From Lindgomyces ingoldianus (taxonomy: Eukaryota; Ascomycota; Dothideomycetes; Pleosporales; Lindgomycetaceae): 64,000 nucleotides of DNA. Below are positions 35,830 through 48,793 of the stretch, piece after piece (positions within the stretch are counted from its first letter, which is position 1; each line of letters opens with the position of its first letter). Location of the stretch: NCBI RefSeq assembly GCF_010093535.1, contig NW_022985162.1, positions 3,249,306-3,313,305 on the forward strand, read 5' to 3'. The notes below the pieces were generated by a model. It did not search any database, was not told the DNA's origin, and saw only the letters and a list, made by a program, of their open reading frames with translations. Both the position numbers and the translations under genes were made by a program.

Positions 35830-36828
35830 AGTTAGTATAGATTGTACAGTAATTAAATTATATGTAGTAGGTACAAGCTTTAGGGAATCTTATGCAGAGC
35901 TGTGGCTACAGGAATATGTAGCTGCCTAGTTGTGCTCTTGTACAGTAAGCTATTATAAGGTAGTTGTACTAATTACAGAGGAAGTATTAGGTTTATAAGT
36001 AATTTATACAGAGACATCCTCTATTGCGTTAAGACTAGCAATAGTAGTAATAGTTTTGTATAATGCTTTAGTAGAATAGTAAACATGTGTTCTTCTTTTA
36101 TAAGTCTGTATAGTATAGTAGCCTCTGTTGTGTCCTTTTTAAAGCTAATGCCCTTGTTCTATAAAGTAGCAATTAGTTCTTGTAGAAATAGTTAGCTAAG
36201 ATCTTTAAAGTGTATAAGCTTTTACTCTATAAAGTTATCCTAAAAGTTCTTAAGTGTATGTATGTTTGTTGCGCTTAATGTGCAGAGTTTTATAATTAAG
36301 TTAGCTGTGTATAAATTAAGCTTTTTTTTAAGTGTGTTATTTAATAGTTTAATTTTATCTACTTAATTTTTAATATTTGTCTGCTTTGCTAGGGTCTTTA
36401 CTAAGATGCCTATAAAAGGTATGTATTAGTTGTACATTAATATGTTATGTTAGCTAGTTATAGATGGAGCTAGTGTTGCTTGTTGCTCTATAGTAGTTAA
36501 TTATGCGTTATTGCGCGCTGTCTTACTTCTTGTTGTACACTACCTCTAAACAGCCTTGTGCGAAAAGATAAAACAGACTTCTTAGTGTTAAACAAGCACT
36601 ACTATTTATATAATACCTCTAAATAGTATTATATAGACAGGTTTCTTGCTTTTGCTTAGGTAACTAAATAAAGATTTATAGCTACTTGCACATAAATTAA
36701 ACTCTGTCTTTACTCTTGCTAATTTATAGTTAAAGTAGTAAGGAAAAGAATTCTTCTTATACGCAAACTTTTAAATAGAAAGGTACAAGAAGAGCTTCCT
36801 CTCTTACAGTATTTAAACTACTAATTAG
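35830..36828 (-). pseudogene. Element C, 5' part (Gag side)
   Basis: About 1 kb between D and the right LTR of C. On the minus strand it is the start of C, where Gag is expected. No zinc knuckle recognised; many stops. Confidence 0.45.
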
Positions 36829-37080
36829 TATTAAATAGACTCTTTGCTAGCTAGCACTTAGTGTTAGCAAATGCGTACAAGACAGAGAGGTTTGCACAGT
36901 GTAAACATTGCACAGGGGTGTTAGGTAACTAGTGTTAATTGCTTCTTGTTGTTTCTATTGTACAAAGGAAAGGGGTTAATATAGTCCCAAACTCTGCGCA
37001 CGGATCTCTGTGCACAGGGATCCGGGCGCATCCGAGCCACGTGACTATCAACCAGGCGCTCGAATATCACTATTCGGACA
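36829..37080 (-). repeat. LTR of C (right)
   Basis: 252 bp. The last 110 bases are almost free of RIP (GGATCCGGGCGCATCC, CACGTG, TTCGGACA). An open frame starting in it at 36939 is a chance ORF. Confidence 0.9.
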
Positions 37081-37085
37081 GTTTA

Positions 37086-38167
37086 GTTAATAAATTTAGC
37101 AAGGAGTTAATTAATTTTAAAAGGTCTGTTAGTTAGCTTTCTTAAAGCGTGTAGTAAAAATAATAGCTAAAATTAGCTTTATATAAAGTTTCTTTTATTG
37201 TAGCAGATTCTACTGTGTTAATAGCAAGTTATACTATTAAAAGCTATTCTGCCTAGTTATTTTAACTAAAAGATACATACTTTTTTAGGTATCTTTTTAC
37301 TTTAGCATTTACTCTTTTAGTTAGTCTGTCTATCTGTAGGTAGTATGCTGTAGATAGTCTATATGTTACGCCCTAGTGTCTTATAGCAGCTTCTTAAAAC
37401 CTGCTAGTAAATAACTTGTCTTTACTAAAGATAATAATTTAAAGGTATCTATAAACTAAAACTACACATCTTTTAAGCTTATATATAAACTCTTTAGCTG
37501 TTATAGTTTTTTCTAATAGCTATATATGCAAAAACTTTATAGTTTTGTTAAAAGCTACTGTTATTATGTTACACATTCTTTCTATGCTAGGTTCCTGTAA
37601 TAGGGAAAGTCTAGTTATAAAGTCTATTATGATTATTATCTAAGGCTGTGCTAGGGCTTTAATAAGTTATAAATATTTATATATTTTATGCCTTTAGAGG
37701 TTGTTTTTATTACAGACATTGCATTTTCTAAGAACTTTAGTGCACAACTGCTTTATTTTAGGTACTAGTTAAAAAATAGCGGCTATTAGCTTTTTTTAGA
37801 GGGTACTAATTCCTAGGTGTCTAAACATTAAGGATTTATAGTATTTATAGATTAGATTTTTTTTATCCTTATTTAACTACTATAAGCGCTTAGAGTTTCT
37901 TTATAGGCCTAGGTCTGTTATATACTAATCCTTCTTTTATTTTTTTTAAAAAGAACAAACTTCTTAGTTTCTTTCTTTAATCTTTTAAAATAGTTAGGTT
38001 TATAGCTAAGTGTGTTAGCCTACTAATTCTAAGCTTTAAAGACATGCTTAATAATGTAATTAAACTAGGCAAGTTCTATTGCCTATTATACATGCATTAG
38101 TAATAGTTTTTTTATTATTAGAAATATAACTAAGTTTATGTAGTCTGTTATAATATTAAAACATTTT
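37086..38167 (-). pseudogene. Element B, integrase region
   Basis: Continues B after element C; 37086-37260 aligns with A at about 7590-7700. The integrase zinc-head region corresponds to about 37700-37880. Cut at 38172 by element E (TSD CCTAT). Confidence 0.6.
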
Positions 38168-38172
38168 CCTAT

Positions 38173-38489
38173 TGTCACAGTATCCTCCCCGGATCCCAGA
38201 CATAACTGTATTAGACGCGTACTAGAGTATTATTAGTGCACGTCTGACACAAACATAACATAACACAGACATAAACTTAAGCATAAACTACTTTAACACT
38301 AACTAAACTTAGAACAGGCTTAATTTATACCTAAAGCGCTTAGACTTTTAAGCTAAGTATTTAATTACTAATTTTTTTTAAACCTTCTTATTTCTTATAT
38401 AATGTCTTATACATACTATAATACCTTACATAGTAATTAAACTAGACTTCTGTAAAGCTCTATAACCTTACTTATGCACAATTATAACA
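38173..38489 (+). repeat. 5' LTR of E
   Basis: 317 bp, begins TGTCACAGTATCCTCCCCGG. The first 80 bases keep CCCCGG and GACGCG, and the inner part is AT-rich. Confidence 0.92.
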
Positions 38490-40142
38490 TTACATTATGT
38501 TAAAACTTTAGCTAAGAATAGCCTTTAAATCTAATCTAATAAGCTTAGTACTTATATAACTCTAAGCTATTAAAGTAAGCTAAGAAGCCTTTTAAAAAGC
38601 GCTTACTTTATAAGAAAGCTACTATATTATAAGCTTAAAAGCTTTTTAAAAGAACTTTAAAAAATAGCTTTATATTCTTAAGCAGTCTGTTTCTGCCTTA
38701 ACTTTTATTATAGTAGTAAGAACTAAGAACTTACTAGCTTTAAAGCTTACCTAAAAGTCTAAAGATAGCTTAACTCTCTTCTATCTAATGCTGCTTATAA
38801 CCTGTAACCTTTTTAACCTAGTAATAAAATCTAACTAACTCTCTAATCCCCTGCTATTTAACAGAAAATAGAAAAACTTACCTTCCTTTCTATATAAGCT
38901 CTAATACAAACTTAAAAAAAATGTAGACTAATTCCCTTTTAAACACTTCTAGTTACTATATGCCTATTTTTAACTTAACTATAACATAACAGCCTTAATT
39001 AACTTACTAATAAATAAGAATATTATTAACTTAAATTAATTTATAGTGTTTCTATAAGTAACTTATAAAGACTTAAATAAAAAGTTAATAGCTCTAAGTT
39101 GCCTAAACACTTTATAATAAATAAAAAAAAGCTTTACTTTACACTTTACTAAGTTCTACTAACTTGCATTTAATATAGGCCTAAATAAAATAAGTCTAAT
39201 TATAGCCTTATATAACTCTCTCTTAACTAAACTGCAACGCGCTATAGTAGAAGAACCCCTTCTAAATAACCTTAACATATATGTAAACTTAATTACTACC
39301 TATAATAATAACATAAGGTTCCTTTTTATATAAGCCTTAATACGCCCTTAAACTAGCGCAGTTGTAAATAAAGACTCTAACATAATAAAAATTAATTTAA
39401 ATTATGCTCTAGTTAGTTCTAAAAAGTGTAAAGATTATAAAAAAAAAAGTTAATACTTTAAGTATAGTAAGCATAGTTATATTTTCTAAAACTGCTTTAT
39501 TTTTTTTCTTTAAGTCTATATAAGTAGCGCTGCTAGCACTTATTAAAAATTTTTACTATTTTAATCTTATTTTTATAAGAGTTTTAACTTATATTTAAGC
39601 TTTAATCTCTCTTACTACTCTTAATGTAGCTGCAGCTATAGCAGTAGAAGCCTGTAAAAAGGCTTATCCTAGGGCTAAGTTAGCCCCTAGGACTAATTTA
39701 ACACTAGATCTTTACTAACTTATAGGCTAAGTCCCTTACTAATAACTAGAAGTACTAAGTTAATATTTTTATATATTTATAATAAAAAACTATATTAGCC
39801 CTAATATAAGCTTTTATTAACTTAGAAGTAAACAGTATAAGTTATATTAATAAAGAACTAGCGTGTAAACTAAATCTCTAATTAACACTACTTACCTAAA
39901 TAATTTACTTAACTAGATTTAATAAAAAATAACTTAAAAAAAGTTCTATCTTTTATACTATAACTATTATAATTACCTACTAACACTATAAGAAGTAGAT
40001 TAAGCTCTATGTAATAAACATAAGATGTTATAACCTAATTTTAAAATAACTATAGCTATATTAGCAGAAAGTTGCTTTTAATTACTAAAAGTAAGTTCTA
40101 AACTTTAACTTTTTTTAATGCTAAAATGTATGCTTATACTTA
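38490..40142 (+). pseudogene. Gag and protease region of E
   Basis: Aligns with D 30478-32130. The zinc knuckle (near 39455-39496) is further decayed: both first Cys codons read Tyr. No open frame. Confidence 0.7.
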
Positions 40143-40147
40143 CACCT

Positions 40148-40465
40148 TGTCACGGTATCCTCCCCGGATCCCAGACATAACCGTATCGGACGCGTACCGG
40201 AGTATTATCGGTGCACGTCCGACACGAACACGACACGACACGGACATGAACTTAAGCACGAACCGCCTCAACACTAACTGAACCCGGAACAGGCTCGATT
40301 CATACCCGAAGCGCTTGGACTTCTGAGCTGAGTATTTAATTGCTAATTTCCTCCTGAACTTTCCTGTTCCTCACACAACGTCTTGTACCTACCATGATAC
40401 CTCACGTAGTAATTGAACTAGACCTCCGCGAAGCTCTATAACCTTACTCGTGCATAATCGTGACA
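40148..40465 (+). mobile_element. Unmutated solo LTR of the D/E family
   Basis: 318 bp, TGTCACGGTATCC...AATCGTGACA, flanked by CACCT on both sides (40143-40147, 40466-40470), inserted in the protease region of E. It is rich in CpG (GTATCGGACGCGTACCGG) where D and E have TpA. It therefore arrived after the RIP of its host and has not been mutated itself. It serves as a near-ancestral reference for the family. Confidence 0.95.
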
Positions 40466-40548
40466 CACCTAAACAACACCTAAGTAGCACTTAATATAAA
40501 AGGTCTCTAGACCTACTCTCTAATAACCTAGAAAAGAACTACCTAAGC

Positions 40549-40837
40549 TGTAACAGCGCAGGCAAGACAATGGGTCCAAATGCAGTATAAATCCACTTAG
40601 AGGCATATAGGAGTGCGTGGGGACTCAGAGACCTGGGAATACTAATAACACCTATAGGCCTTGTACGTAGGATATTAGAAAACTACCGAGCTAGCTACAG
40701 AGGCGAGGTGTGACTAAATACATGAGGGAATAGGGGTAACAGCAGGGGTCAGGGCCAGGTCGAGGTCGGGGCCGATACGAGGGCCTTCCGGAGGTTCCGG
40801 GCGACTCGAGATGGAACGATTCATAAGGATCGTTACA
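40549..40837. mobile_element. Solo LTR of the F/G family, lightly mutated
   Basis: 289 bp, TGTAACAGCGCAGG...GATCGTTACA, flanked by TAAGC on both sides (40544-40548, 40838-40842). Related to the 290-bp LTRs of F and G but diverged, especially at 40730-40810. GC-rich on its right half. Confidence 0.93.
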
Positions 40838-40842
40838 TAAGC

Positions 40843-41886
40843 TAGGCTAATAAGCTAGGCCTTTTACTAAAATAAGCTATATAAAATAATTTAACAACTA
40901 CTTAAACTTAAAAAAGAGAAAGCCTTTAAGAAATCTTTACTTACTTAATTTAAACACAAACTAGGACTTAAACAGTAGATAGACATCTGCTATATAGGAC
41001 CTACTCTATTTATAACTCTAGCTTAACAACTAGATTACAAAATCTACGCAGTTATAATTTCTAATATAGACTAAGCTCTAGCTCTTTAAAAACGCACTAA
41101 CTTAAAAGTAATAGTTTTTTAAGATTACTATAACTTATTATATGTCTTTTTTTAACACAAGTCTAATAAGCTTTTAATATAATGTCTGTATAATTACTAA
41201 ATAACTTTTAAGCCTAGTAAATAACCTAGTTATAGGCTACTATATAAGATGTTGCTAAACAAATTAAAAGTGCTTTAAAAATACCTTAATAAGAACCTAA
41301 AAAAAGGTTTATTTAAGCTAGCTTCTTACTAGTAGTGTTACTTATACTATTTATAAAGAAACCTAGAGGTAGGCTTTAATTTTATGTTAACTACTAAAAA
41401 CTAAATACTGTTACTATTAAAAACTAATACTTAATTTCTTTTTTACAGGAAACTCTAAGCTAACTAAGTAAAGTAAAGTATTTTATAAAGTTAGATATTA
41501 TTACTACCTTTAACAAGCTAAGAATAGTAAAAGGTAATAAGTAGCTAATAGTGTTTTAGACCTAATATAGACTATTTAAGTACCTAGTAATGCCCTTTAG
41601 CTTAGCTAACACGCCTAGTACTTTTAACATTTTATAAATAACTTACTTTAACTCTACCTAGACATGTTCTGCACTGTGTATATTAATAATATTCTAATTT
41701 ATAGTAATAGCCTTTTAGAGCACAAACAGCATGTACGCCTAGTGCTAAAGGCTATAGAAAAAGTAGGTCTGCAACTTAACATAGACAAATGTAAGTTCTA
41801 CTAATTAAAGGTTATGTATTTAGAATATGTAATCTCTACAGATAGCATCTAAATAAACCTTGTTAAGGTTTAGACTATGCTAGATT
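40843..41886 (+). pseudogene. RT region of E
   Basis: Aligns with D 32220-33250. The catalytic box reads Y-I-N-N at 41679-41690. Cut at 41886 by F (TSD AGATT). Confidence 0.75.
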
Positions 41887-42176
41887 TGTAACAGCGCAGG
41901 CAAGACAATAGGTCCAAATGCGGTATAAATCCACTCAGAGGCATATAGGAGTGCGTGGGGACTTAGAGACCTAGGAATACTAATAACACCTATAGGCCTT
42001 GTACGTAGGATATTAGAAAACTACTAAGCTAGCTACAGGGGCAAGGTGCAACTAAATACATAAGAGAATAGGGGTAACTGTAGGGGACTAGGTTAAGTTA
42101 TAGTTAGGGCCAATACAGGGACCCTTTAGATAGGATCTAAGCAACCTAAGATAGAACAATTTGTAGAATTATTACA
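41887..42176 (-). repeat. LTR of F (3' on minus strand)
   Basis: 290 bp, TGTAACAGCGCAGG...ATTACA. The inner, right part is more mutated than the left. Confidence 0.92.
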
Positions 42177-43240
42177 CTACCCCCCCTTTTATAGGCTAAT
42201 AGTCCCTATCTGCAGTGTTTAAAAAGTATTTAAAAATGCTTTAAAACTAATTTAGATAAAATATAATAATTATAACTATTTTAACTAAATTTTTTTATTA
42301 CTAAAAAATAAACTAAAAACTTAATACTAATATAATGCTTTTATTATAATGTTTTTATTTAGTAGTAACTAGCAGTGTAGTTATTATTAATATAGTAAAT
42401 TTATTATTTATAGTAATAAGTGTTTACTTGCCTTACTTATATAGTCTAGTTAATGTTGTTAGTTTCTTTTTTAGCTATTATCTAAATCTCTACTTTATAG
42501 GTATTATTATGCACCTAACATTCTATAGCTTAGTCTGCTAACTAATTATAGTATTAAAGAAATTTACTATGCTGCTCTACCCTCTTTCTAGAGCCTCTTT
42601 ACAGGCGTTTTAAGTTATTTGCCTTTAAGCTGCCTACGCTCTTGCTTATAGCTTTTAAGTTAAGTTTTTTTATTAGTCCTTTAAATTAAAAAAATATAAA
42701 TATTACACTTTACATAATAAAAAATGTAACTTTATATAAATATAGTTTAATACTACTAGAGTATAGTTTACTAACACGCGCGTAGGTCTTCTTTTATTAT
42801 AAAGAGAAATTTTTAGTTTTTTAGAGCTATCTTAATCTATAGGCGGCAGCCTAAAACATAAGGAGTAAAAAGAATAAAAAAGAGGCCTTTAAGGCTATTT
42901 TAGAGTCTACTTAGAACCTAGCATAGGTAGCGCAAGTTATAAAGAGCTAGGAGGCTAGGCTTTCTATAGCTAGTGTCTAAGTAGCTTTATTCTACTAAAA
43001 CACTAAGCTGCTCTGTTAGGTTTTAGCCTTAGAAGCTCTAGTGTCTAACTTTTAGGCAGACATTACAGCGCTTTTAAGCAGCTAAGGATAAAGCAAAGGG
43101 GGTTTAAAGAGAGTCTAAAGAGGAGAGAGAAGGGGAGGCAGAAAAGAAAGAAAGGTAGAGGAGGAGGTAAAGAAGAGTTTAGAGGTGTCTAACAGCTTGC
43201 TATTAGACCTCCCTAGCGTAATGTCTATAAAGTTATAACA
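42177..43240 (-). other. 3' non-coding tail of F with hairpin and purine tract
   Basis: Contains the polypurine tract complement (42181-42187), a purine-rich tract at about 43110-43180 (GAGGAGAGAGAAGGGGAGG type) and an inverted repeat at 43182-43212 with GTCTAACAGC arms. The same features occur in the same order in G at 63150-63260. Confidence 0.7.
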
Positions 43241-46200
43241 CTATTATATATAACTATAAATTTACTTCTTACTTTTATACCTTATTGTCTACTAAGTAAT
43301 CTATGCCTTCTACACTAGCTTTAAAAGCCTTAATTTACTTATATAAAGCCCTTAAAAGTTCTAGCTAATTTAAATGCTTATTATAAAAGGCCTTTAGTTT
43401 ATAAGAAGAACTTATAAAATTTAAAGCCTTATACTAGACTAGATTAGAGTTATGTTCTACTTATTTTACCTAGTACTTAAGTATTTTCTAGTAGAGCTTG
43501 CTAGTAAGTATTTTCTCTACTTTCTACTTCTTTACTTTATTAATAGTAATTTTAGGGGGTTTTAGAGGTTCTTGTTTTAGGAGCAGATCCTAAAAGTCTT
43601 TATAAAGTATATTTAGTATAAAGACGTTATGTATCTTTAACTCTAAAGGTAGCTTTAGGTAGTATAAGTTTCTAACTTATTTAAGTACTTTAAAAAGGCC
43701 TTTTTATTATTTAGATAGTTTTTAGCTAGGTTTTTAAACAGCTAGGTTCTTAGTGTTTAAGTAGACTATGTTACTAACTTTCTAGTTAACTAGCTAGCAG
43801 TAGCAGTTAACTATAGTTTATATCTAATCCTAAGCTTTTTTTATATAGGTCTTAGCTAACTTCTAGGCTACATCTATGCAGGTTGCTAATGCTAAGGCAT
43901 CTTTATAATTTAACTTGTCTATAGCTGTAATAGGTTCTATAGAATGTTTCTAGTCCTAGCTTTAACATAGTTTAGAGCTATATAAAACTTAATATAAAAA
44001 CATTTTAATTATTACATTAAGTAAAGTTATCTAAGCCTAATTAATTAAAGGCAGTAAAGAACTCTAGTTATCTTAGTAAAAAAATATAAAAGGCCTTAGT
44101 TTTTAATTAATATACTTATTTATAATCTCTATTTAGCTATCTGTTTTTTTATAATAAGTAGTAAAAAGCTTAACTTTTATGCCTAAAATTTAACAAAATT
44201 TAGACTAAAAACTAGATATAAACTAAGGTCCTTAGTTAAAGATAATAGTTTTAAGTGTGTAGCTAAAATAGTACACTTATTAAATAAATAAGGCAGCTAT
44301 TTTCTAGGTGTTAATTATTTTATAGCAGGGGATAAAAATAGCTTATTTTAATAAGTAATTAATTATAACTATAATCTAATTATATCTAGACTTATCTTTA
44401 AAGAACTTCTTAAAGTTAATGCATAAGTGCTGCATTAGTTAAGCAGGAATTAGTAGGGGGTAGATAAAGCCTAAAGTTTATATCTATTTTAAATAAGCCT
44501 TATAATAAGGGAGGTAATTCTATATATATTATTTACAAGTAGCCTCTATACCCTTTTAGTAGTACTTTTAGGCTAGTAACTAATAGGTCTTAGTAGCACT
44601 TAGGTGTGCTAAAAATACTTAGTTATAGACTTTTTAAATAAGTTAGGTACATAGCAACAAGTCTACTAGCACATATAAGTAGTTAGCATAGAGAAGTAGT
44701 CTATTTCCTATCTAATAATAGCAAGGTAGGAGTTCTTACTTTTACATAAAAAAGGCTTAATTTTTTTAGAGTAATATGTTAATTAATTTTAGAGAATCTA
44801 AAAACATAACCTAGTCTAGTCCTTCTATAACATTTAGTGTAGCTGCTTAAGTTATTGTTTAAGCAATGTAGTACTAGGCTAGTTTAGAGTTAATTTAGAG
44901 GTGCAGTTAGTGCAGTTCTAGTAAGACCCTTAACTTATTATTAGTTTAAGCTGCTTTTAAATTTTCTACATTTTATTTATAACAACTAAGAATGTCTACC
45001 TTAGCATTATTCTTACTAAGGGTGTACTTAATTTAGAAGTAATACTAAGCTAACTTTTTAGCCTAATAGACCTAATAAGCATTTAGCACCTTTATTATTA
45101 TAAAGTACTTTAATAAATAATAATTAGTATATACTAAGGTGCTTATTGCTATAGATGTAAGCTTAGCCCTTTATTATTTAAACATAGTAATAATTATAAA
45201 TAGCTTCTTATTATGTATCTCCTAGTTTAGCTCTAAACTAGATAGGACCTTGCTATAAAACAATACAGGGCACTAATTTCTATCTGCTTATTTCTAAAAA
45301 AGGACTCTTACTACTACTCTATTAAAAGTGTTAGTTTTAATTTTAGTTTACAACATAAAGTAAAAATAGTAAAGTGTAGGTATACTTAGTAGCGCAGACT
45401 TTAGCTTTTTAAAAGCTATGTTACACTCTAAAGTCTATATAAAAAGGGTAGTAAGGCTCTAAAGCATAATAATTAGTTTTGCTACATAAAAAAATTTTAA
45501 AATAAATTACTAATAAAATCTAGTAAAGCCTAGAAAGGATTTTACACCTGTTATAGTAGTAGGCGCCTGCTAGTTGCGTAGCACCTTTACTTTCTCTAGG
45601 TTAACCTCTAGTCTTTTATTTAAAAGTATATAGCTAAGATACTTTATTTAAGTAACATAAAATTTACTTTTTCTAATCTCTACTTATAATTCTACTTACT
45701 AAAGCCTTTCTAAGACTTTTTTAATATAAAGAATATAAGTTGCCTTGTCTTTAAAGTAAATAAAAATGTTATTAAGATAAGTAATATAAAAATTATCTAG
45801 ATAGTTAATTAATATGTTGTTTATATAGCGCTAGTAAGTTGCTAGACTATTGCATAATCTAAAAAGTAAAACTTTACACTTATAAGTTTTATATTATGTC
45901 TAAAAAGTAGTATACTTTTTAGAGCTTAGATCTATTCTAATCTTATTAAAGGCTGCGCAAATATTAAACTTAGTAAAGATTACTACCTTAGTAGGTCTTA
46001 ACAGAAGTTTGTCTATGCGCAGTATTAGATACACATTCTTATAAGTAAAAGCGTTAAGTTTGCAGTAATTAACGCAGATACATAAGTTGCTATTTAGTTT
46101 CTATATATAAAAGATAAAAGATGTAAAAGGGCTCTAACTCTACTTAATAAAGCTATATTTTAGATTATCTATAATGTATTTCTTTATTACATCTAGCTTC

Positions 46201-47300
46201 TTAAGGTTCTTTTTGTATAACAGACTATAACTATTAAGGAGAGGCTCTATAAGGATAATCTTATAGTTATATAGACAATGTACTAGTAGCTAGTAAGCTG
46301 CTATGTAGCTAAATACATCTTAGTACTAATAGTATTTAGAGGGCAATTAGAGGTTTACTAATGCTTTAGTTTTATATTTAGCGTCTAACTATAAAGCTTA
46401 CTTATCTTTAATTAACTACTTAATTTTATAAATAGAAGTTAAAAAGAACTTATTTTTCTTTTTTTTATATTAAAATAAAAAGCATTTACTAAAATTAAGG
46501 TAATAGTAGCTAAATAGACCTTCTTTAGACCTATTCTAGACTTCTTAATAGATAGGCAAAAGAACAATTTAAGTGTCTTTAGACTATAGACAATAGGAGA
46601 TCTGTATAATTTTAGTAGCCTTAGCAAACCCTTAATGCAGTAGATTGTTAGGCTGCATAACTACTAAAATTAGTCCTTTTTTTATAGTGTATTATGTTGT
46701 TTAATATCTAGCTCTACTTCTTTATTGCGCGCAGGCTAGGTTAATTGCATAAGCAAGGGCAGCAAAGGTTTATAGGTAGGCAGATATTTACTAGGCTATA
46801 TAATCTAATTTCTCTCTATATCTAAATAAAGTTTAAAATAACATAACTATTTAATGCTAATAATGTAATTCTAAAAGCTAAGGTCTATAATAATAAAAGG
46901 GCAGTTTTAGATGCTTCTTCTATTAATTTGCATATGTAGGCAGATATACTAGTAGACAGGGACTTAGATCTAATCTTAAAAGCCCTTAACTATAACTTTA
47001 AATAGTAAGCGTTAAATAAGGATATAAAAGCATTAAGATAATAACTTAGTAGTTAGTAAGTTAATAAATAAAAAACTATAGGTGCTAGTATTAACTAAAA
47101 GATTTAAATAGACTTTAATGCTTTTTAAATATAAAATAATAAAGACTTAAAAGTGTTTTCCTTTAAATAAGTATAATAAATTAATGTTTAATAGATTATA
47201 CTTACTTAAGCCTAGAATAAAAAGTTTCTCTTAGTGTTACTATTTTTTATTTAGAAAGCATTTAAATTAAAATTATTTATGTCTATAAATTTTTCTTTAG
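43241..47300 (-). pseudogene. Pol of F: protease, RT, RNase H, integrase, chromodomain
   Basis: Minus strand. The RT motif YITYLNNIFIYF lies around 45790-45756; the second and third residues of the active Asp pair are now Asn. An open stretch at 46627-46439 (62 residues, starting MLRLLKLYRSP) survives without stops and has a close homologue in G at 59734. Integrase and chromodomain align with G 61700-63010. Confidence 0.75.
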
Positions 47301-48793
47301 AATCTTACTACTCTACCTTTATTTCTTGTACTCTAAAAATAGAGTAGTTACTAGTAAAATGTTTTAGTTTTTTATAATTATAATAGTTACTAGGAGTTGT
47401 CTGTCTTTCTAGGGCAGGTGTCTAGCTAGATTGTCTATAGGTAACTAAGGTGGACTAGGGTACTAACAGAGGTGCAGGTTAGGGTGCACTAGAATAGTAT
47501 ACTGCTTTAGATGTATTACTAGAAACCTTCTAAGACTAATCTATACTAGGTCTAATAGTAAACTATTAGGTAAGATTAATAGTTTACTCTAAAATAGCAG
47601 GGGTATTCCTTCTTTCTATGTTATAGGCTGTTAGGTAGGCTACTATAGTCTTAAAAAAGCCCTTTTAAGTGTGTTTAAAACCTAAGTTTAGTACTTTTAA
47701 GCTAGGCAGTATCTTCTCTTATAAGTAAAAAAACTATTCTAACTTTAATATAAACTCTTTAACAGTAGCACTAATAAAGTAAGCTTTAAAAGCAGAAAAT
47801 GCTTTTTTTACTTATTTTTAGAGTTTAAAACACCTGTTACACCTTTATTTTTTTATTACTAGTAATAAAGTAAGTTTATAAAAGCTTAATTATTTTTTTT
47901 ATATTTCTAAACTAAAAGTAATCTAATTTAGCTAGGTATCTAGGCTCTAGGTATTCCTTCGCGATACTAGCAGTGTGTCCCTATACTAGCGCTATGCGTG
48001 CGCGCTTACTCTAATAGTAATCTGCATTAATGTTAAGTCTGTCTATAATAAAGGCTTACTATTATTTAAATGTAGGTTTTTTGCTGTTTGTAAGGTTCTT
48101 AATTTTAAGCATATATTTAGTAAGGTAGCTATAAAAGAGCTTAGAGGTGCCTAAAAAGTTTCTTACTATTAGAGTAGTAAGAGTAATTTAAGGCATTATT
48201 ATAGGTAATTTAGTAGTTAGTAGAAGATAATTAGAACTAATAGTTTTTAATTTAGTTAGCTATTTAATTTATACCCTTAATTAAGTAACTTAGTTCTTAA
48301 GAGCTATGCTACTAAAGTTTAACTCTAAATCTAGTAGGTTTTTAGCTTTAAGTCCTATAAAAAAAAGTTTAGCTGTTAAGGTTAGTAGTAGTTTAGTTCT
48401 AAAAGTAGGCATCTTACTTTAGCTGCAGCTAGAATAAGTTACAGTCTTTATAATAAGATCTAATAGTAGTTAAGAGTTAGGCATTAGTAGTTATCTCTAA
48501 TTCTAATAAGTTATTAGTAGTCTTTAAGTTTCTACTTTAGCGCACTTTTTATAACTTTTTTAAAGACAATTTTAATTACAGAAGATAGAAAGTTCTAAAC
48601 TTAAAGGCTTTAGTTAATAAAAAGTTTTTAAGATCTTATCTATACTAACTAAATAATTTAATATAATAGTGTATAAAAAATTATAACCTAAACTAAATTA
48701 AACACTTTTTAGAACTTAGACATAGTTAAATAAATAATTAATATAATATTATTAATAAGGCTATTACTAGCAAAAGCAAGTTTTCTAATATAA
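47301..48793 (-). pseudogene. Gag of F
   Basis: Minus strand. A CCHC-type region corresponds to about 47400-47350, equivalent to the clear knuckle of G at 58976-59017. A proline/threonine-rich linker precedes it. Confidence 0.65.

Larger units (their letters stand above)
25527..37080 (-). mobile_element. Copia-type retrotransposon C, interrupted by D
   Basis: Two 252-bp LTRs (25527-25778 and 36829-37080) with the 5-bp duplication GTTTA (25522-25526, 37081-37085). Without element D it is about 5.9 kb. The minus-strand frame at about 26600-26530 gives AQGAYIASVC and AAFNLSTAA, the RT-RNase H connection block of fungal RVT_2 polymerases. RNase H follows at about 26430-26090. It sits inside element B. 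RIP stops are everywhere. Confidence 0.9.

Noticed and set aside
36939..37136. 65-codon open frame at the right LTR of C
   Set aside because: Starts in the LTR and runs through the target duplication into element B, so it is a chance frame.
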